This document shows, piece after piece, positions 35,315 through 35,966 of a stretch of 35,966 nucleotides of DNA; positions within the stretch are counted from its first letter, which is position 1, and every line of letters begins with the position of its first letter. This stretch comes from an uncultured Lewinella sp. (lineage in GTDB: Bacteria; Bacteroidota; Bacteroidia; Chitinophagales; Saprospiraceae), in the NCBI GenBank assembly GCA_913057785.1, contig CAJXPD010000090.1:1-35966 (forward strand). The letters run 5' to 3'. Both the position numbers and the translations under genes were made by a program. The notes under the pieces are model-generated. The model did not search any database and was not told where the DNA came from. It worked only from the letters and a program-made list of their open reading frames with translations.

Positions 35315-35966
35315 TTGACCAGAATTACATCGCCTTTGAAAGCAAAAAAATCTTACGGCCAGCACTTTTTGAATAATGACGGCATTGCCCAACGCATTGC
35401 TGATGCCCTGCAACCAGATGGCCAATACGAAAAAGTGTTGGAAGTAGGACCAGGGCGTGGGATGTTGACGCAATTCCTCCTGGAAAAAGACTATGAATTG
35501 TTCGTAGTAGAGGCTGACCGAGATATGGTAAATCATCTCCAGAAGCATTACCCAGAACTAAAAGAACATCTCATTAGTGCTGACTTTTTGAAGGTCCCGT
35601 TAGATCAGGTATTCGACCAAGCTTTCGGCCTGATTGGAAACTTTCCATACAACATCTCTTCTCAGATACTTTTTCAAATGTTGAAGTATAAGGAACTTAT
35701 CCCGGAAATGGTGGGTATGTTCCAAAAGGAAGTTGCTGAACGGGTCGTGGCAGCTCCCGGATCAAAAACTTACGGTGTAATTAGTGTACTCATTCAGGCT
35801 TTTTATGAAGGGGAGTATCTATTTACAGTGGAAAGTGGCAGTTTCACGCCGCCCCCCAAGGTACGATCCGGTGTGATCCGACTGACACGTAAAGAAAACC
35901 TAGTACTAGGGTGCGACGAGAAGCTTTTCCGGAGAGTGGTAAAGCAGGCCTTCAGCCAGCGCCGGA
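35315..35966 (+). CDS. rsmA: 16S rRNA (adenine1518/1519-N6)-dimethyltransferase, partial at the right edge
   Basis: The open frame runs off the window with about 217 codons visible. It carries SYGQHFLNN, the SAM-binding motif EVGPGRGMLTQ, the catalytic NFPYNISSQ (NLPY type) and FTPPPKVRSGVIRL, all diagnostic of RsmA/KsgA. It dimethylates two adenines in helix 45 of 16S rRNA. There is no in-frame ATG near the start: a TAG lies at 35249-35251 and the only good codons are TTG at 35315 (after an A-rich stretch) and TTG at 35336 (directly before AKKSYGQHFL). A non-ATG start is therefore likely. Confidence 0.93.
   Translation, partial: MTRITSPLKAKKSYGQHFLNNDGIAQRIADALQPDGQYEKVLEVGPGRGMLTQFLLEKDYELFVVEADRDMVNHLQKHYPELKEHLISADFLKVPLDQVFDQAFGLIGNFPYNISSQILFQMLKYKELIPEMVGMFQKEVAERVVAAPGSKTYGVISVLIQAFYEGEYLFTVESGSFTPPPKVRSGVIRLTRKENLVLGCDEKLFRRVVKQAFSQRR

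Overview
The window looks like chromosomal DNA of a Bacteroidota bacterium, most likely of the Saprospiraceae/Lewinella type. The reasons are a complete Bat (Bacteroides aerotolerance) cluster, two secreted proteins with type IX secretion (T9SS) C-terminal sorting domains, a LytS/LytTR two-component pair, start codons without Shine-Dalgarno sequences but often A-rich upstream, and a few TAnnTTTG-type -7 promoter boxes. No rRNA, tRNA, insertion sequence, prophage or CRISPR array was found. Assignments rest on reading motifs by eye; no database search was possible.

Left part (1-9.6 kb): a possible gene tail, a SRPBCC protein, an NADPH-dependent FMN reductase, a convergent LytTR regulator/LytS-type kinase pair, a divergent lone vWA protein, an AI-2E-family permease, an aldo/keto reductase with its TetR regulator and two matching operator-like palindromes, and a CsgG-like protein.

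Centre (9.8-18.1 kb, minus strand): moxR - DUF58 - BatD/DUF4381-like protein - batA - batB - batC - short BatD-like protein - batD. An AAA ATPase, three vWA-type proteins, a TPR/Gln-rich protein and three proteins with BatD-like ectodomains probably form one envelope complex. The short and long BatD proteins have clearly homologous N-terminal domains (tandem duplication), and BatE is absent.

Right of the bat cluster (18.3-26.6 kb): a secreted unknown protein and a PorE-like TPR/beta-propeller/OmpA protein, a small transglutaminase-like protein divergent from a small membrane protein, a glycine-rich RRM protein, a 496-bp gap, a CBS protein, a TM2-TPR-SHOCT fusion, dtd with an RsmI-like methyltransferase, and scpA.

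Right end (26.7-36 kb): a T9SS cargo with dockerin-like repeats, an alpha-helical unknown, an Omp28-type T9SS cargo with a CxxC motif, an FAD oxidoreductase followed by a NosR/NapH-like membrane Fe-S protein (probable electron-transfer pair), a strong terminator, and the start of rsmA/ksgA, which runs off the window. Most of this is ordinary core genome. The points most worth checking are the BatD duplication, the TM2-TPR-SHOCT fusion, the compact transglutaminase-like protein, the electron-transfer pair with an upstream palindrome, and the 496-bp gap.
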